From JAJYQH01 sp036261615 (lineage in GTDB: Bacteria; Actinomycetota; Actinomycetes; Propionibacteriales; Propionibacteriaceae), in NCBI GenBank assembly GCA_036261615.1, contig DATAKK010000040.1, positions 1 to 42,552 of the forward strand: a stretch of DNA of 42,552 nucleotides. The letters are read 5' to 3'. The notes beneath the pieces were generated by a model, which was given only the letters and a program-made list of their open reading frames with translations, did not search any database and was not told the origin of the DNA. Of the stretch, positions 22,350 through 28,960 are shown piece by piece; positions within the stretch are counted from its first letter, which is position 1, and every line of letters starts with the position of its first letter. The position numbers and the translations under genes are program-made.

Positions 22350-22396
22350 GGGCGGCTCCGGACCACCTCGTGGCCCATCACCAAGGAGCCACACCC

Positions 22397-23641
22397 ATGA
22401 ACGATTCCCCTTCCGACGATCTCGACCACCGCGACCTCAACCGCGACCTGCGGATCTTCGCCTCCGACCCGCTGGCCGGATCCGGGCTGCCGCTCTGGCT
22501 GCCCGCCGGCGCGGCGATTCGGGACGAACTCCAGCGGCTGGCCAAGGAGATCGCCCACGAGGACGGCTGCGTCGACGTCTTCACCCCGGTGCTCGGGCGG
22601 CGCGCACTGTTCGAGCGCTCGGGGCACTGGGCGAAGTTCGCGGCCGACATGTTCCCGCCGATGAAGCTCGGCGAGGACGAGGTCGTGCTGCGTCCGGCCA
22701 ACTGTCCCCACCACGCCCTGATCTACGCCTCGTCGCAGCGGTCGTACCGTGATCTGCCGGTCCGGCTCAACGAGCTCGCCCCGATGTTCCGCGCGGAGCG
22801 CTCGGGGGTCGTCTCCGGCCTGCAGCGGGTGCGGCAGATCAGTCTCGACGACACCCACGTCTTCTGCCGCCCGGACCAGGTGGGTGAGGAGGTCGCCCGG
22901 GCCCTCCGCTCGGCGCTGCGCGCGCAGCGGATCCTCGGGCTGCCGGTCGACTACGTGCGGCTCTCGCTCCGGGACGCCTCCGGCGCCTGGCTCGGATCGT
23001 CGGACCAGTGGGTCCGCGCCGAGGACGCCCTGCGGTCGGCGGCTCTCGGCGTCCTCGGGGCCGATCCGCTGCCGCTGGTCGAGGCACCCGGGGAGGCGGC
23101 GTTCTACGGCCCGAAGCTCGATCTGCAGGTGCGCGACGGGCGCGGCCACGAGGAGACCATCGCCACCGTCCAACTCGACTTCAACCAGCCCGAGCGGTTC
23201 GACCTCACCTACCAGGACCGCGACGGCTCCCGGCAGCGGGTCGTCATGATCCACCGGGGCACCGTGGGGGCGATGGAGCGCGTCGTCGCCTCCCTGCTCG
23301 AGCGCTACCAGGGCAGGCTGCCGCTGTGGCTGGCCCCGGTTCAGGTCGTGGTGCTCCCGGTGGCCGAGGACCAGGACGCCGCGGCCGACGAGACCTGCCG
23401 CGTCCTGCGGGCACGGGGGCTGCGGGTCGAGGTCGCCAGGACCGGCAGCCTCGGCAGCCGGATCCGGGACGCCCGGCGGGCCCGGGCCGCGGTCGTGGCC
23501 GTGATCGGCGAGCGGGAGGCCCGCGAGGGGCTGGTGCAGGCGACCGACGGCAGTGACGGCGGCAAGCACCTCCTCGCGGCCGGTGAACTCGGCCGCCTCC
23601 TCGCTGCCGCCCACGCGGGCCGGCACCCCGTCGAGTGGTAG
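22397..23641 (+). CDS. Short threonyl-tRNA synthetase paralogue lacking TGS and editing domains
   Basis: A 414-aa class II synthetase core plus C-terminal anticodon-binding domain. Full-length bacterial ThrRS is about 640-690 aa; this protein begins at the catalytic domain. All three zinc ligands of ThrRS are retained: Cys in RPANCPHHALIY (about residue 102), His in LDDTHVFC (about 152) and His in VVMIHRGTVG (about 284). Motif 2 (PMFRAERSGVVSGLQRVRQI) and motif 3 (MIHRGTVGAMERVV) are intact, so it should charge tRNA with Thr but cannot remove misattached Ser. Such paralogues are known as zinc-independent or inhibitor-resistant (borrelidin, obafluorin) copies; which applies here is open. AAGGAG precedes the ATG. 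Confidence 0.88.
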   Translation: MNDSPSDDLDHRDLNRDLRIFASDPLAGSGLPLWLPAGAAIRDELQRLAKEIAHEDGCVDVFTPVLGRRALFERSGHWAKFAADMFPPMKLGEDEVVLRPANCPHHALIYASSQRSYRDLPVRLNELAPMFRAERSGVVSGLQRVRQISLDDTHVFCRPDQVGEEVARALRSALRAQRILGLPVDYVRLSLRDASGAWLGSSDQWVRAEDALRSAALGVLGADPLPLVEAPGEAAFYGPKLDLQVRDGRGHEETIATVQLDFNQPERFDLTYQDRDGSRQRVVMIHRGTVGAMERVVASLLERYQGRLPLWLAPVQVVVLPVAEDQDAAADETCRVLRARGLRVEVARTGSLGSRIRDARRARAAVVAVIGEREAREGLVQATDGSDGGKHLLAAGELGRLLAAAHAGRHPVEW

Positions 23642-23688
23642 ACCCTCATCACCCACCGGGGCTCCGACGGCCTCCCGCGCAGGCGCGG

Positions 23689-23768
23689 GTGAGACAGAAG
23701 CCGGGCCGGATGGCGGGTGGCCGCCATTTCTGGCCACTTGTGCCCGTCTGGACCGGCATTTGTCTCAC
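23689..23768. repeat. 80-bp intergenic palindrome after the ThrRS paralogue
   Basis: Arms 23689-23713 and 23744-23768 pair at 20 of 25 positions, starting with exact GTGAGACA. An apical stem GTGGCC/GGCCAC (23717-23722, 23732-23737) closes the loop GCCATTTCT. Layout (outer stem, mismatched zone, apical stem) resembles the repeats at 10069, 38066 and 39229, but the sequence differs, so it may be another subfamily or simply a terminator. Confidence 0.65.
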
Positions 23769-23868
23769 TCACGGCCCAGGGGGAGTCTCCTCAGGCCCCG
23801 GCCCCGCTTCCCGGCGGACTGTGGTGCTGTGCTCTGATGGACGGGTCCGACAAGCCGAGGAGGAGCCG

Positions 23869-24543
23869 ATGAGCGATCTGCCCCAGTGGTCCCGTGCGTT
23901 GGTGATCGTCGCCCACCCCGACGACGAGTCGTTCGGGCTCGGGGCGGTGCTCTCCACCCTGGCCGCGCGCGGGACGCGGATCAGCGTCCTCTGCTACACC
24001 CAGGGGGAGGCGTCCACGCTGCACGGCGTCGACGGCGACCTCTCGCTCCTGCGTGGCGAGGAGTTGCGCCGTGCGGCCGACGAACTCGGGCTGGCCGGCG
24101 TCCGGTTGCTCGCGCACCCGGACGGCGCTCTCGCCGCGGAACCGCTCGAGAGCCTGCTCCCCGAGGCCCGCGAGTTCGCCTCCGAGGTGCGGGCGGAGGC
24201 CCTCATCACCTTCGATCCCTCGGGAATCACCGGCCACCCCGACCATCGGACGGCCACCGAGGTGGCCGAACGGCTCGCCGACGAGCTCGGCCTCGGGCTG
24301 CTCGCCTGGACGCTGCCCGCCGACGTGAGCGACCAGTTGCAGCGCGAACTGGGCGTCCCGTTCGTGGGCCGGACGCCGGACCGGATCGACGTCGTCCTCG
24401 ACGTCGATCGCGGGGCGCAGCGGCGGGCGATCCTCTGCCACGCGAGCCAGGCCGTCCCGCAGAGTCCGCTGTGGCGGCGCCTGGAACTGCTGGGCGACAA
24501 GGAGCACCTGTTCTGGCTCCGGCGTCCGCCGACCGGACGCTGA
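23869..24543 (+). CDS. PIG-L/LmbE family deacetylase
   Basis: A 224-aa zinc-dependent hydrolase of the PIG-L family, which removes acetyl or acyl groups from GlcNAc-type substrates (mycothiol MshB, bacillithiol BshB, LmbE). The metal and catalytic motif AHPDDESFGLG stands at residues 15-25, and the second zinc motif is GHPDHRTA in the middle. It is shorter than MshB (about 300 aa), so substrate is unclear. Cytoplasmic, no signal peptide. GAGGAG precedes the ATG. It follows the palindrome and precedes the GH39 gene by 68 bp, so it is probably its own transcription unit. Confidence 0.85.
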   Translation: MSDLPQWSRALVIVAHPDDESFGLGAVLSTLAARGTRISVLCYTQGEASTLHGVDGDLSLLRGEELRRAADELGLAGVRLLAHPDGALAAEPLESLLPEAREFASEVRAEALITFDPSGITGHPDHRTATEVAERLADELGLGLLAWTLPADVSDQLQRELGVPFVGRTPDRIDVVLDVDRGAQRRAILCHASQAVPQSPLWRRLELLGDKEHLFWLRRPPTGR

Positions 24544-24566
24544 CCGTCGACATCGGCGGACTACCC

Positions 24567-24592
24567 GTTTAGGGTGACGGAGAAACTAAAGT
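24567..24592 (+). promoter_or_regulatory. Promoter and dyad before the GH39 gene
   Basis: TTTAG (24568-24572) and CTAAA (24586-24590) form an inverted repeat with a 13-nt gap; the right arm overlaps a TAAAGT -10 box (24587-24592). AT-rich against its surroundings. Sugar-responsive repressors such as ROK or LacI proteins use similar arms, but no such regulator is adjacent, so the assignment is tentative. Confidence 0.35.
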
Positions 24593-24611
24593 CGTCCCGA
24601 GGGAGACCGCC

Positions 24612-26120
24612 GTGGCCCGCATCGAAGTCCCGTCGCACGGCAGTACGGCGGGAGCCGACGCCTGGCGCTATTGCGTCGGCACCGGCCGCGTCTCACTCGC
24701 CCTGCGTAGCGACTACTTGCGCTCGCTCGAGCTGGTGCAGCGGGAGATCGGCTTCCGGCACATCCGGGGCCACGGCCTGCTGCACGACGACATGGGCGTC
24801 TACCGGCCCTACGAGTGGGAGGGCCAGTCGCGCGTGGCGTACGGCTTCGGCTACGTCGACGCCGTGTTCGACGCCTGGCTGTCGGTGGGCATCCGGCCGT
24901 TCGTGGAACTCGGCTTCATGCCGTCGGCCCTGGCCTCCGGAACCCAGACCGTCTTCTGGTGGCACGGCAATGTGACGCCGCCCTCGTCGTACGAGCAGTG
25001 GGCCGAGCTGATCCGTCACCTGTTCGAGCACCTGCTCGACAGGTACGGACGCGAGGAGGTGCGGTCGTGGCCGGTCGAGGTCTGGAACGAACCCAACCTC
25101 GAGGGGTTCTGGGAGGGGGCGCGGCAGGACGAGTACTTCCGTCTCTACGAGGCGACAGTGCGGGTGATCAAGCAGGTCGATCCGCAGATCCAGGTGGGCG
25201 GACCGGCGATCTGCGGCGGGGGCGAGAGCTGGCTCCCGGCGTTCCTCGACTTCTGCCGGGACAAGGGCCTCCCCGCCGACTTCCTGTCCCGCCACGCCTA
25301 CAGCTCCTCCCCGCCGCGCACCATCCCGTTCGGCACCTACCAGTCGCTGGCGCCGGTGCAGAACCTGCTCGACGACTTCGCCACCGCGCGGGCGGCCGCG
25401 GAGGCCGCCTCCCCCGCGTTGCCGGTGCACATCACCGAGTTCAACACCTCGTACCGGCCCGACAACCCGGTGCACGACACCTGCTACAACGCCGCCTACC
25501 TGGCGCGGGTGCTCAGCGAGGGCGGGGAGTCGGCCGACTCGTTCTCCTACTGGACCTTCTCCGACATGTTCGAGGAGGACGGGGTGCCGCTGTCGATCTT
25601 CCACGGCGGCTTCGGCCTGCTCACCCACCAGCAGATCAAGAAGCCGACGTTCCACCTCTACGCGTTCTTCGCGCGCCTCGGCCCCGAGATCCTCTACCGC
25701 GACGACCGCTGCCACGTCCGCCGGACGCCGGCGGGCGCGGTCCAGCTGGTGGCCTGGAACCCGGTCGACGACCCCGAGGAGCCGGCCCCCACCGCCCGGC
25801 TCCAGCTGGACCTACCGCTCCCCCCGGGGCCGGTGTTCGTCAGCCGGTCGCGCGTCCACGAGCGGGCGGGCAACCCGTGGGGCGCCTGGCAGGCGATGGG
25901 CCGTCCGCACCAGCCCTCGCCCGCGCAGGTCGAGACGCTGCGCCGGCTCGCCGAGCCGCACCGGACGGGCTGGCAGCAGTCGAGCGAGGGCGGCGTCCTG
26001 CGCCTGGACCTGGAGCTCGAGCGGAACGAGGTGACGTTGCTGGAGCTCGCACCGGTGCGCGACGAGACCGGCACCTACCCGGGCCTGGACGACCGGCTCG
26101 TCCCCGGCTACGGAGGTTAG
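24612..26120 (+). CDS. GH39 beta-xylosidase-like glycoside hydrolase
   Basis: A 502-aa intracellular retaining glycosidase of family 39: (beta/alpha)8 barrel followed by a beta-sandwich. The acid/base Glu160 lies in EVWNEPNLEGFW and the nucleophile Glu276 in HITEFNTS, almost the same numbers as in Thermoanaerobacterium XynB (160 and 277). The HIRGHGLLHDD N-terminal motif is also typical. No signal peptide, so it would act on imported xylo-oligosaccharides or related glycosides. GTG start with GGGAG seven bases upstream. A possible regulatory dyad lies just before it. Confidence 0.9.
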   Translation: MARIEVPSHGSTAGADAWRYCVGTGRVSLALRSDYLRSLELVQREIGFRHIRGHGLLHDDMGVYRPYEWEGQSRVAYGFGYVDAVFDAWLSVGIRPFVELGFMPSALASGTQTVFWWHGNVTPPSSYEQWAELIRHLFEHLLDRYGREEVRSWPVEVWNEPNLEGFWEGARQDEYFRLYEATVRVIKQVDPQIQVGGPAICGGGESWLPAFLDFCRDKGLPADFLSRHAYSSSPPRTIPFGTYQSLAPVQNLLDDFATARAAAEAASPALPVHITEFNTSYRPDNPVHDTCYNAAYLARVLSEGGESADSFSYWTFSDMFEEDGVPLSIFHGGFGLLTHQQIKKPTFHLYAFFARLGPEILYRDDRCHVRRTPAGAVQLVAWNPVDDPEEPAPTARLQLDLPLPPGPVFVSRSRVHERAGNPWGAWQAMGRPHQPSPAQVETLRRLAEPHRTGWQQSSEGGVLRLDLELERNEVTLLELAPVRDETGTYPGLDDRLVPGYGG

Positions 26121-26213
26121 GCGCCGACGCGCCCGGCGGCAGTGCGCTCTCGGCCCAGAGATTGTCCGGTCAGGGTCAAGACGGGCCGCGGGCCAGGGGG
26201 AGAGGATCGGCGG

Positions 26214-26241
26214 CGGCGGGGAGGTCTCCCGTTCCCCGCCG
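26214..26241. terminator. Hairpin in the GH39-to-26277 gap
   Basis: CGGCGGGGA and TCCCCGCCG form a perfect 9-bp stem with a 10-nt loop, 36 bp before the next ATG. It may end the GH39 message or lie in the next gene's leader. The rest of this 156-bp gap shows nothing I can name. Confidence 0.4.
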
Positions 26242-26276
26242 GCTCCGTTCACCCCACAAGCCCCCAGGAGGGCGAT

Positions 26277-27020
26277 ATGACCCAGGCACCCGAGCAGCAC
26301 CGCATCGCGCAGCGGCGATGGGGACTGATGACCAACTGGATTCCGCGGCCCCAGCCGGGCCCCGGCCCGTATCCCCAGCCGAAGCCCACGCCCAGCCCCA
26401 CCCCGCCCGCCCCGCAGACCCGCGCCCAGGTGGTGGTGCGCCGCATCTACTGCTCCTGCACCACCGAGCAGGGCCACGACGAGGTCTACTACCTCTTCGG
26501 CGGCGTGAACGGGGCCGGGGCGAAGGTCAGTCACCGCGGCCCGGACGCCTGGCAGTCGGCCGACGCCGACAACGCGACGGCCTGGGACATGAACGACAGC
26601 GGTGACCAGCAGAACCGCACCCTCAACGCGGCGATCTACGACGAGGCGCTGACGAGCGGGGAGACGGCCACCTTCGCGTGCGCCTTCTACGAGAGCGACT
26701 CGCAGGACTACGGCTCGACGGTGGCCGCCGCCGGCAAGCTCGCGGAGGGCGTCGGCGCCGAGCTCAAGTCGCCGCTGGTGACGATCGCGGGCAAGGCGCT
26801 CGAGTGGATCGGCTCGCTCATCCCGAAGAACCAGGACGACTTCCTCGGCGCCTTCTCGATTCGCCTGGCCAACACCAACGGTCAGGTGAGGCTCGCCGAG
26901 GTGGCGGCCGGAACCTATGCCCGCATCGTCCGCCAGGACCTCGCGTCCAGCACCTTCACCATCGGACTCCGCCACGACGATGGCGACTACACCGTCGACT
27001 TCCAGGTGACCGGACGCTGA
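26277..27020 (+). CDS. Unknown protein with proline-rich linker and predicted beta domain
   Basis: A 247-aa protein with no signal peptide and no family I recognise. Residues 1-22 are charged, 23-45 form a Pro/Gly-rich linker (RPQPGPGPYPQPKPTPSPTP), and from about 52 a single domain of alternating strands begins at VVVRRIYCSC. Aromatic and Asp/Asn-rich stretches (YYLFGGVNGAGA, WDMNDSGDQQNRTLNAAIYD, FACAFYESDSQDYG) suggest a beta-sandwich, perhaps ligand- or metal-binding; this is inference. A helical segment about residues 155-180 interrupts the strands. Well-placed AGGAGGG precedes the ATG and codon use matches its neighbours, so the gene is real. Stands alone, followed by a strong hairpin. 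Confidence 0.75.
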   Translation: MTQAPEQHRIAQRRWGLMTNWIPRPQPGPGPYPQPKPTPSPTPPAPQTRAQVVVRRIYCSCTTEQGHDEVYYLFGGVNGAGAKVSHRGPDAWQSADADNATAWDMNDSGDQQNRTLNAAIYDEALTSGETATFACAFYESDSQDYGSTVAAAGKLAEGVGAELKSPLVTIAGKALEWIGSLIPKNQDDFLGAFSIRLANTNGQVRLAEVAAGTYARIVRQDLASSTFTIGLRHDDGDYTVDFQVTGR

Positions 27021-27041
27021 CCCGGCCCGGATCGGCTCGCC

Positions 27042-27107
27042 CCGGCTCCCGCCGGCAGCGCACCCCTCCGCCCAGCGTGAGGGGGTAGTGCGGCAGGCGG
27101 GAGCCGG
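27042..27107. terminator. Two-stem hairpin after gene 26277-27020
   Basis: CCGGCTCCCGCC (27042-27053) pairs perfectly with 27096-27107; an asymmetric internal loop follows, then an apical stem CCCCTC/GAGGGG (27063-27068, 27079-27084). Probable terminator. Same general shape as the intergenic palindromes at 10069 and 38066. Confidence 0.6.
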
Positions 27108-27194
27108 AGTCGCCTCGAGCGTTCCGGACGTCGCGGCGCCGGCGTCCACCAGCGCGGAGGGGCGGGGCTCCCGGTCGGCCCAACCGCTGTCACC

Positions 27195-27221
27195 CAATCC
27201 GGCAGGCGCAGCACTCCGAAT
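27195..27221 (+). promoter_or_regulatory. SigK-like promoter 1 (before the 26-codon ORF)
   Basis: CAATCC-N15-CCGAAT. It resembles the mycobacterial SigK promoter as I remember it (CCATCC, CCGAAT, spacer about 16-17). The same elements with the same spacer recur before sigK. The start point would be near 27229. Confidence 0.5.
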
Positions 27222-27285
27222 CGTTGACATCACCAGCCCACCCGTCGGCCCGGCCCCCGCGGTCCCCGCGAACAGGAGTGAAGCC

Positions 27286-27366
27286 ATGCACACCACCCAA
27301 CGCATCCACCCCGCCACCGCGACCGGGTCCCTCATCGACTCGGTGCTCGTGCCGGCGACCCACTGA
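27286..27366 (+). CDS. 26-aa small ORF of unknown function
   Basis: ATG with AGGAG seven bases upstream, ending at TGA after 26 codons; the protein is basic at its N-terminus (MHTTQRIHPATATG) and ends SLIDSVLVPATH. It has no recognisable motif. It follows a SigK-like promoter and precedes a stem-loop (27393-27421), so it looks like a self-contained transcription unit or a leader for sigK. It could be a regulatory or secreted peptide, or a chance ORF. Too short for composition evidence. Confidence 0.4.
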   Translation: MHTTQRIHPATATGSLIDSVLVPATH

Positions 27367-27392
27367 TCGCGACCATCCCCGACGCTCCGACA

Positions 27393-27421
27393 GGGCGCCC
27401 CAACCACGGCGGGCGGCGCCC
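27393..27421 (+). terminator. Stem-loop between the small ORF and sigK
   Basis: GGGCGCC and GGCGCCC form a 7-bp perfect stem around a 15-nt loop. It overlaps the -35 element of SigK-like promoter 2. Possible terminator of the small-ORF transcript. Confidence 0.35.
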
Positions 27422-27426
27422 CGAAC
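27400..27426 (+). promoter_or_regulatory. SigK-like promoter 2 (before sigK)
   Basis: CCAACC-N15-CCGAAC, with the same spacing as promoter 1, predicting a start near 27433. It would give sigK autoregulation, which is known for this ECF group. Confidence 0.5.
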
Positions 27427-27471
27427 GATACGGGACGCGCCATGTTGGCAAGTCATGACACAGTGGCCCTC

Positions 27472-28044
27472 ATGTCGGAGTACGACCCAGGGCCGGCCCC
27501 GGACGTCGACGAGCTCATGGAGCGCGTCGCCCGGGGCGACCAGCAGGCCTTCGCGAGCCTGTACGACGCGCTCGCCCCGCTCGTGCACGGCCTCGTGCTG
27601 CGGATCGTCCGCGACCCGGCGCAGAGCGAGGAGGTCACCCAGGAGGTGTTCCTCGAGGTGTGGCGCCAGGCCAAGCGGTTCGACGCCGACCGGGGCCACG
27701 CCCGGGCCTGGATCACCGTCACCGCGCATCGGCGGGCGGTCGACCGGGTGAGGGCGGCGCAGTCGGCGTCCGACCGCGACCTGCGCGAGGGCATCAAGGA
27801 GTTCCAGGACAGCTACGACGACGTGGAGCACCGGGTGGAGGTCTCGCTCGACAGCCAGCGGGTACACCGGGCGCTCCAGTCGCTCACCGAGGCCCAGCGG
27901 GAGGCGATCCGGCTCGCCTACTACGGGGGTTACACCTACCCTCAAGTCGCCGAGGTCCTCGGGCTTCCCCTGGGGACCGTGAAGACCAGAATCCGGGACG
28001 GCATGATTCGGCTGCGAGACGCGTTGGGGGTGAGCCATGGATGA
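27472..28044 (+). CDS. sigK: ECF sigma factor of the SigK type
   Basis: A 190-aa group 4 sigma factor. Region 2 is DQQAFASLYDALAPLVHGLVLR ... EEVTQEVFLEVW ... HARAWITVTAHRRAVDRVR; region 4 is ALQSLTEAQREAIRLAYYGG followed by the helix-turn-helix YPQVAEVLGLPLGTVKTRIRDG. The YYGGYTY motif and overlapping RskA-type anti-sigma gene identify the SigK class. Start: ATG at 27472 gives the usual short N-terminus; ATG at 27442 is also in frame and only about 9 nt from the predicted transcript start, so it remains possible. Held inactive at the membrane by RskA and probably autoregulated. Confidence 0.9.
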   Translation: MSEYDPGPAPDVDELMERVARGDQQAFASLYDALAPLVHGLVLRIVRDPAQSEEVTQEVFLEVWRQAKRFDADRGHARAWITVTAHRRAVDRVRAAQSASDRDLREGIKEFQDSYDDVEHRVEVSLDSQRVHRALQSLTEAQREAIRLAYYGGYTYPQVAEVLGLPLGTVKTRIRDGMIRLRDALGVSHG

Positions 28045-28891
28045 TCAACTGCACCTGCTGACGGGTGCCTACGCGCTCAACGCGGTCGACGACCAGGAGC
28101 GGAGGCGCTTCGAACACGAGCTGCCCTTCGGCCATCCGACGGCCGAGGAGGCCAGGGAGCTGAGCGAGACCGCCGCGCTCCTCGCCGCCGAGACCACCCC
28201 GGTCGCACCTCCCCCGGGCCTCAAGGACCGGCTGCTCGCCCAGATCGCCACCACGCCCCAGGACGAGCCCGTGCTCGAACCCCGGGCGCAGCGGACGCCG
28301 CCCGCGTCCCCCACGCCCGTCGCCGCGCCGACGCCGGCTGCGGCTCCGCAACCCGAGGATGCCCCGACGGCCCCCGTCGTTCCCATCGGCGGGCGTCGCC
28401 GTCGTGCCGCCGGCGTCCGGTGGCTCGCGGCGGTCGCGGCCGTCGCCGTCATCGCCGCGGGGGCTGCCGGCGTCTGGGGGTTCCGGGCCCAGCAGCAGCG
28501 CGACGAGGCCCAGCAGGAACTGTCCACGCTCAAGGCGGCGCCCGCCGCCTTCATGAACCGGATCCTCTCGGCGCCGGACGCCACCGTGCAGAAGGCGAGC
28601 GCGCCGGGCGGCGGCTCGATCCTGCTCGTCCAGTCGCGCACGGCAGCCCTCGGCGGGGTGATGACCATCGGCATGCCGAACGCCGGTGCCGGGAAGACCT
28701 ACGAGCTGTGGCTCATCGACTCGGCGGGCACCGCCAAGCCCGCCGGGCTGGTGCCCTCGGGCGACCGGACGACGTGGAACGAGCTCGCCGGCGGAGTCGG
28801 CACTGCGGCCTACCTCGGGGTGACGGTCGAACCCGCCGGCGGCTCCCCCCAGCCGACGACCAAGCCGATCGTGCTGCAGTCGATCGCCTGA
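28037..28891 (+). CDS. rskA: Anti-sigma-K factor RskA
   Basis: A 284-aa single-pass membrane protein. The cytoplasmic N-terminus (LHLLTGAYALNAVDDQERRR, then LSETAALLAAET) binds the sigma factor; a Pro/Ala-rich linker (about residues 80-112) leads to one transmembrane helix WLAAVAAVAVIAAGAAGVWGF (about 130-150); the rest is the extracytoplasmic RskA domain ending GSPQPTTKPIVLQSI. In mycobacteria it is degraded in steps including the Rip1 protease to release SigK. The start overlaps the sigK stop by 8 bp, indicating coupled translation. Confidence 0.9.
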   Translation: MDDQLHLLTGAYALNAVDDQERRRFEHELPFGHPTAEEARELSETAALLAAETTPVAPPPGLKDRLLAQIATTPQDEPVLEPRAQRTPPASPTPVAAPTPAAAPQPEDAPTAPVVPIGGRRRRAAGVRWLAAVAAVAVIAAGAAGVWGFRAQQQRDEAQQELSTLKAAPAAFMNRILSAPDATVQKASAPGGGSILLVQSRTAALGGVMTIGMPNAGAGKTYELWLIDSAGTAKPAGLVPSGDRTTWNELAGGVGTAAYLGVTVEPAGGSPQPTTKPIVLQSIA

Positions 28892-28912
28892 GAGCGCAGA
28901 CCCGGCACGACG

Positions 28913-28953
28913 CGACCGGATGCCCGCCCGGTCCAGGGGCGGGCATCCGGTCG
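28913..28953. terminator. Perfect 17-bp bidirectional terminator hairpin
   Basis: CGACCGGATGCCCGCCC (28913-28929) pairs base for base with 28937-28953 around a 7-nt loop. It fills the gap between convergent rskA and the GH28 gene and should terminate both. Confidence 0.8.
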
Positions 28954-28960
28954 TCCGTCG

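Noticed and set aside
22181..22396. T-box riboswitch before the synthetase
   Set aside because: The leader lacks the T-box bulge sequence and is too short; a Thr-codon ORF with competing hairpins explains it better.
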